Under the pieces are notes generated by a model that was not told where the DNA came from, searched no databases, and saw only the letters and a program-made list of their open reading frames with translations. Below are positions 62,303 to 64,000 of a stretch of DNA of 64,000 nucleotides, piece by piece (the first letter of the stretch is position 1; each line of letters opens with the position of its first letter). Source of the stretch: Methylomonas lenta (GTDB lineage Bacteria; Pseudomonadota; Gammaproteobacteria; Methylococcales; Methylomonadaceae); assembly GCF_001644015.1 (NCBI RefSeq), contig NZ_LUUI01000150.1, positions 19,115 to 83,114 on the forward strand, given 5' to 3'. Made by a program: the position numbers and the translations under genes.

Positions 62303-62692
62303 ATTCGGCGCCTCTGTAAAGATGTTAATTAGACTAAATTTATAATAAAAACGATAGTAGGTGAACTTTATTTCTCTTAGGATTTATGGTGGCCAATTCT
62401 TAGGGCTAGCAGGAGCATTTGAATCGGATAACGTATTGCCTAAAAAATAAAGCCCCTGAGGCTTATCGCCTCAGGGGCTTAAATTTGATTAGACTAATCA
62501 ATAGGGTCATGTTGACCTGAAACCACGATGTAAAAAAACGTCACCAGTGAGAACCTCCTCGCTTTAAGGATTTATCAGAAGTCGTTCAATATGTATTGCT
62601 ATTTCATGCTGTCTAACGGTTCTGAGTTTAATACAAAATATAGAGATGTAACTGTGACCTTGTACACAAAATTACTTGAATATTGATCGTGG
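62303..62692. other. Intergenic region with terminator
   Basis: Apart from the hairpin at 62450-62480, no gene or regulatory site was recognised. Confidence 0.5.
62450..62480 (-). terminator. Intrinsic terminator of the aspartic protease gene
   Basis: AAGCCCCTGAGGC (62450-62462) and GCCTCAGGGGCTT (62468-62480) form a 13-bp stem with a five-base loop. On the minus strand a T-rich run follows. It may work in both directions. Confidence 0.85.
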
Positions 62693-63532
62693 CTAATGGT
62701 CGCTGTATTTCGTGGTGCATACTTTGTTTTTATCGCAGTTCACCGTTTTCTTGATGTTGGTTTGCATTTTCTCAGCTTTTTGAGCTGTTTCGCTTTTGAA
62801 CGTAGAGTTCTGGAAATTTTGTATCCCGGAAGGTTGGGCGTTAGCGATTAATGTCATGGTGCCCTCGTTTTGAGTCATCTTGAAATACCTTAAGGTACTC
62901 ATACCAATCAAGACTTCATCTAAATAGTCATTCATTTGTGCATTGAGGTTGAGGACTTCAGCATTACCAAGCTTTAGGCTTTTAATTAATGTCTCGCGCA
63001 CTGCAATTTTGCCGCCGGCTGTACTTGTTTGGACGTATGCACCATAAGGCAATTTTGCGGCAACCGCCATTTTGAAGGGGATAACTGTATCAGTGGCTCC
63101 GGTATCGATTAGAAAAGGCATGGGTACGTTATTGATTAATACCGTGCCTCTGAAATGCCCTTTGGCGTCGGCCTTTATGATGACGCCACTAGAATGGGTT
63201 CTGGCATTGTTGATGACCGGTCGTGACTGTACTGGATTTGCTGATTCCGGTACTTGGGTGGGGGCCGCTACAGGAATATAAATAATTTCATGCTGCAGTG
63301 GTACTGATGCTTTTTTTATGGAATTGTATTTTAAGAAAGCGTCTGCGCAGAACCACAGCGTTCCCATCATCAGACCAATATACAGGAGGTAACGAATACC
63401 ACTGCTTTTCCGGGCATTATGGCGATAACGTTGAGGTGATTTGTTGAGCAGGCTATCAAATGAATCCCGGTTAGTGGCTTTTGACGCTTCCTTATGTTTT
63501 TCCCAGTAGTAATCTCGATCCTGTATGCCCAT
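62693..63532 (-). CDS. Membrane-anchored retropepsin-like aspartic protease
   Basis: The 279-residue protein has one N-terminal membrane helix (about residues 46-64), a linker, and a retroviral-type protease domain. The domain contains FRGTVLINNVPMPFLIDTGA with the catalytic Asp-Thr-Gly at residues 143-145, and ends LIGMSTLRYFKMTQNEG (about residues 214-230). Bacterial proteins of this type (TIGR02281-like, clan AA) work as periplasmic dimers; substrates are unknown. It follows the DUF6794-like gene by nine bases, so they are probably co-transcribed. Confidence 0.85.
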   Translation of the reverse strand: MGIQDRDYYWEKHKEASKATNRDSFDSLLNKSPQRYRHNARKSSGIRYLLYIGLMMGTLWFCADAFLKYNSIKKASVPLQHEIIYIPVAAPTQVPESANPVQSRPVINNARTHSSGVIIKADAKGHFRGTVLINNVPMPFLIDTGATDTVIPFKMAVAAKLPYGAYVQTSTAGGKIAVRETLIKSLKLGNAEVLNLNAQMNDYLDEVLIGMSTLRYFKMTQNEGTMTLIANAQPSGIQNFQNSTFKSETAQKAEKMQTNIKKTVNCDKNKVCTTKYSDH

Positions 63533-63541
63533 TTTGCCTTC

Positions 63542-63829
63542 TCATGGTTGTAACGCTTGCCATAATTCGCTAATTATCACCGAAGAAGCATCATCAGGCT
63601 GAGATGTGCCGCACGAAGCCAGTAATTGATTATCTGGTTTATGCAGCCAGGCATTTTTGATCGCCATGCCGATTGTGTGGTAGAGGTCGCAGAGGTTTTC
63701 TGCCGGTAAGGCGGCAATGACCAGTTTATTTTTATCGTTCAACACCAGCAGCAGCCGTTCTACAGCTTGGTCGATAGAGCAGGGCGGTTGCGAAAGTTCC
63801 AGTTTCAGGTCTGACCAATTTTTAGCCAT
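63542..63829 (-). CDS. DUF6794-like small protein
   Basis: These 95 residues have the pattern SIDQAVERLLLVLNDKNKLV, then NLCDLYHTIGMAIKNAWLHK and PDDASSVIISELWQALQP. This resembles DUF6794 (LIDLH.GLG..IRN.. and PDDAS.VII..LW), where the function is unknown. It is the first gene of a pair with the aspartic protease. A truncated copy of its 3' end lies at 61796-61866. Confidence 0.65.
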   Translation of the reverse strand: MAKNWSDLKLELSQPPCSIDQAVERLLLVLNDKNKLVIAALPAENLCDLYHTIGMAIKNAWLHKPDNQLLASCGTSQPDDASSVIISELWQALQP

Positions 63830-63890
63830 TTTAAGCTTCCTTGTTATCTAACGCGGGGTTAGGGCGGTTTGTCACCCATTTGTCACAATG

Positions 63891-63899
63891 TTATCCACA
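63891..63899 (+). promoter_or_regulatory. Single DnaA-box-like sequence
   Basis: TTATCCACA is a perfect DnaA box, 62 bp upstream of the DUF6794-like gene start. A single box is common by chance, so an origin is not claimed. Confidence 0.35.
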
Positions 63900-64000
63900 G
63901 GTTTTGGGGATAAAGGTCTGAATTACCAATAAACGCTTGTTTGCGGGTTAACTGTAACGGCCTAGAAACATCGCTCAGGGCCATATTGGGGTTAAATAAC

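Noticed and set aside
63891-63899. Chromosomal origin at the right edge
   Set aside because: Only one perfect DnaA box, no dnaA/dnaN and no AT-rich unwinding region are seen.

Overview
The window looks like DNA of a gammaproteobacterium, probably a methylotroph or methanotroph of the Methylomonas type. That is an inference from gene content: formate-tetrahydrofolate ligase beside a MetF-like reductase and a dihydropteroate-synthase-like protein, a cobalamin riboswitch in front of a class Ia ribonucleotide reductase, a PQQ-type propeller protein, and dispersed intergenic repeats. No rRNA, tRNA or CRISPR array was seen.

Layout. (1) About 0-4.6 kb: a chromate-resistance operon (a cut ChrB-like protein, ChrA, a DUF1259 protein, a second ChrB-domain protein, an MFS transporter). 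(2) 4.6-7.4 kb: repeat-rich DNA and two unknown genes. (3) 7.4-42.1 kb: a nearly complete conjugative plasmid backbone. It has a MOBP-like relaxase and a MobC-like partner, an oriT with an RP4-like nic core, and a divergent three-gene block with the sizes and order of RP4 traK-traL-traM. Next come an IHF-like protein, an IS21-family insertion, an iteron origin with RepA, a KorA-like/ParB(KorB)/ParA(IncC) control and partition block, a UmuD gene with a nearly deleted umuC, a DUF932 gene, and a VirB/Trw-type type IV secretion operon (virB2 to virB11, virD4, an LPD7 protein, a VirB1-like transglycosylase). (4) 42.6-64 kb: chromosome-like DNA. It holds a propeller protein, the one-carbon operon fhs-metF-DHPS, divergent metE/metR, and nrdAB behind tandem NrdR-like boxes and a B12 riboswitch. 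It ends with a run of unknown genes, including an aspartic protease and a DUF6794-like gene.

How the parts work together. In the plasmid part, RepA and the iterons would drive replication and ParA/ParB would drive partition. Relaxase, MobC, TraKLM and VirD4 would process and deliver DNA, and VirB1-11 would build the channel. Two palindrome families tie this region together. One is an 18-bp sequence (TTTTCGCG-CC-CGCGAAAA) found seven times between 11.0 and 36.3 kb, often just upstream of transfer genes, and not found outside the plasmid part. The other is a 19-bp palindrome found at two promoters, each directly downstream of one of two paralogous HTH genes. I read these as two layers of repression, a KorB-like global layer and a local one. 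Both sides of the plasmid part carry chromosome-like genes and I see no integrase, so the window may be a large plasmid or a chromosome with an integrated plasmid; sequence alone does not decide.

Decay is frequent: an IS21 copy with an 8-bp target duplication inside a 63-codon ORF, an istB with an in-frame stop, a collapsed umuC, an internally deleted TnpB inside the transfer operon, a NYN-domain fragment, and a partial copy of a DUF6794-like gene.
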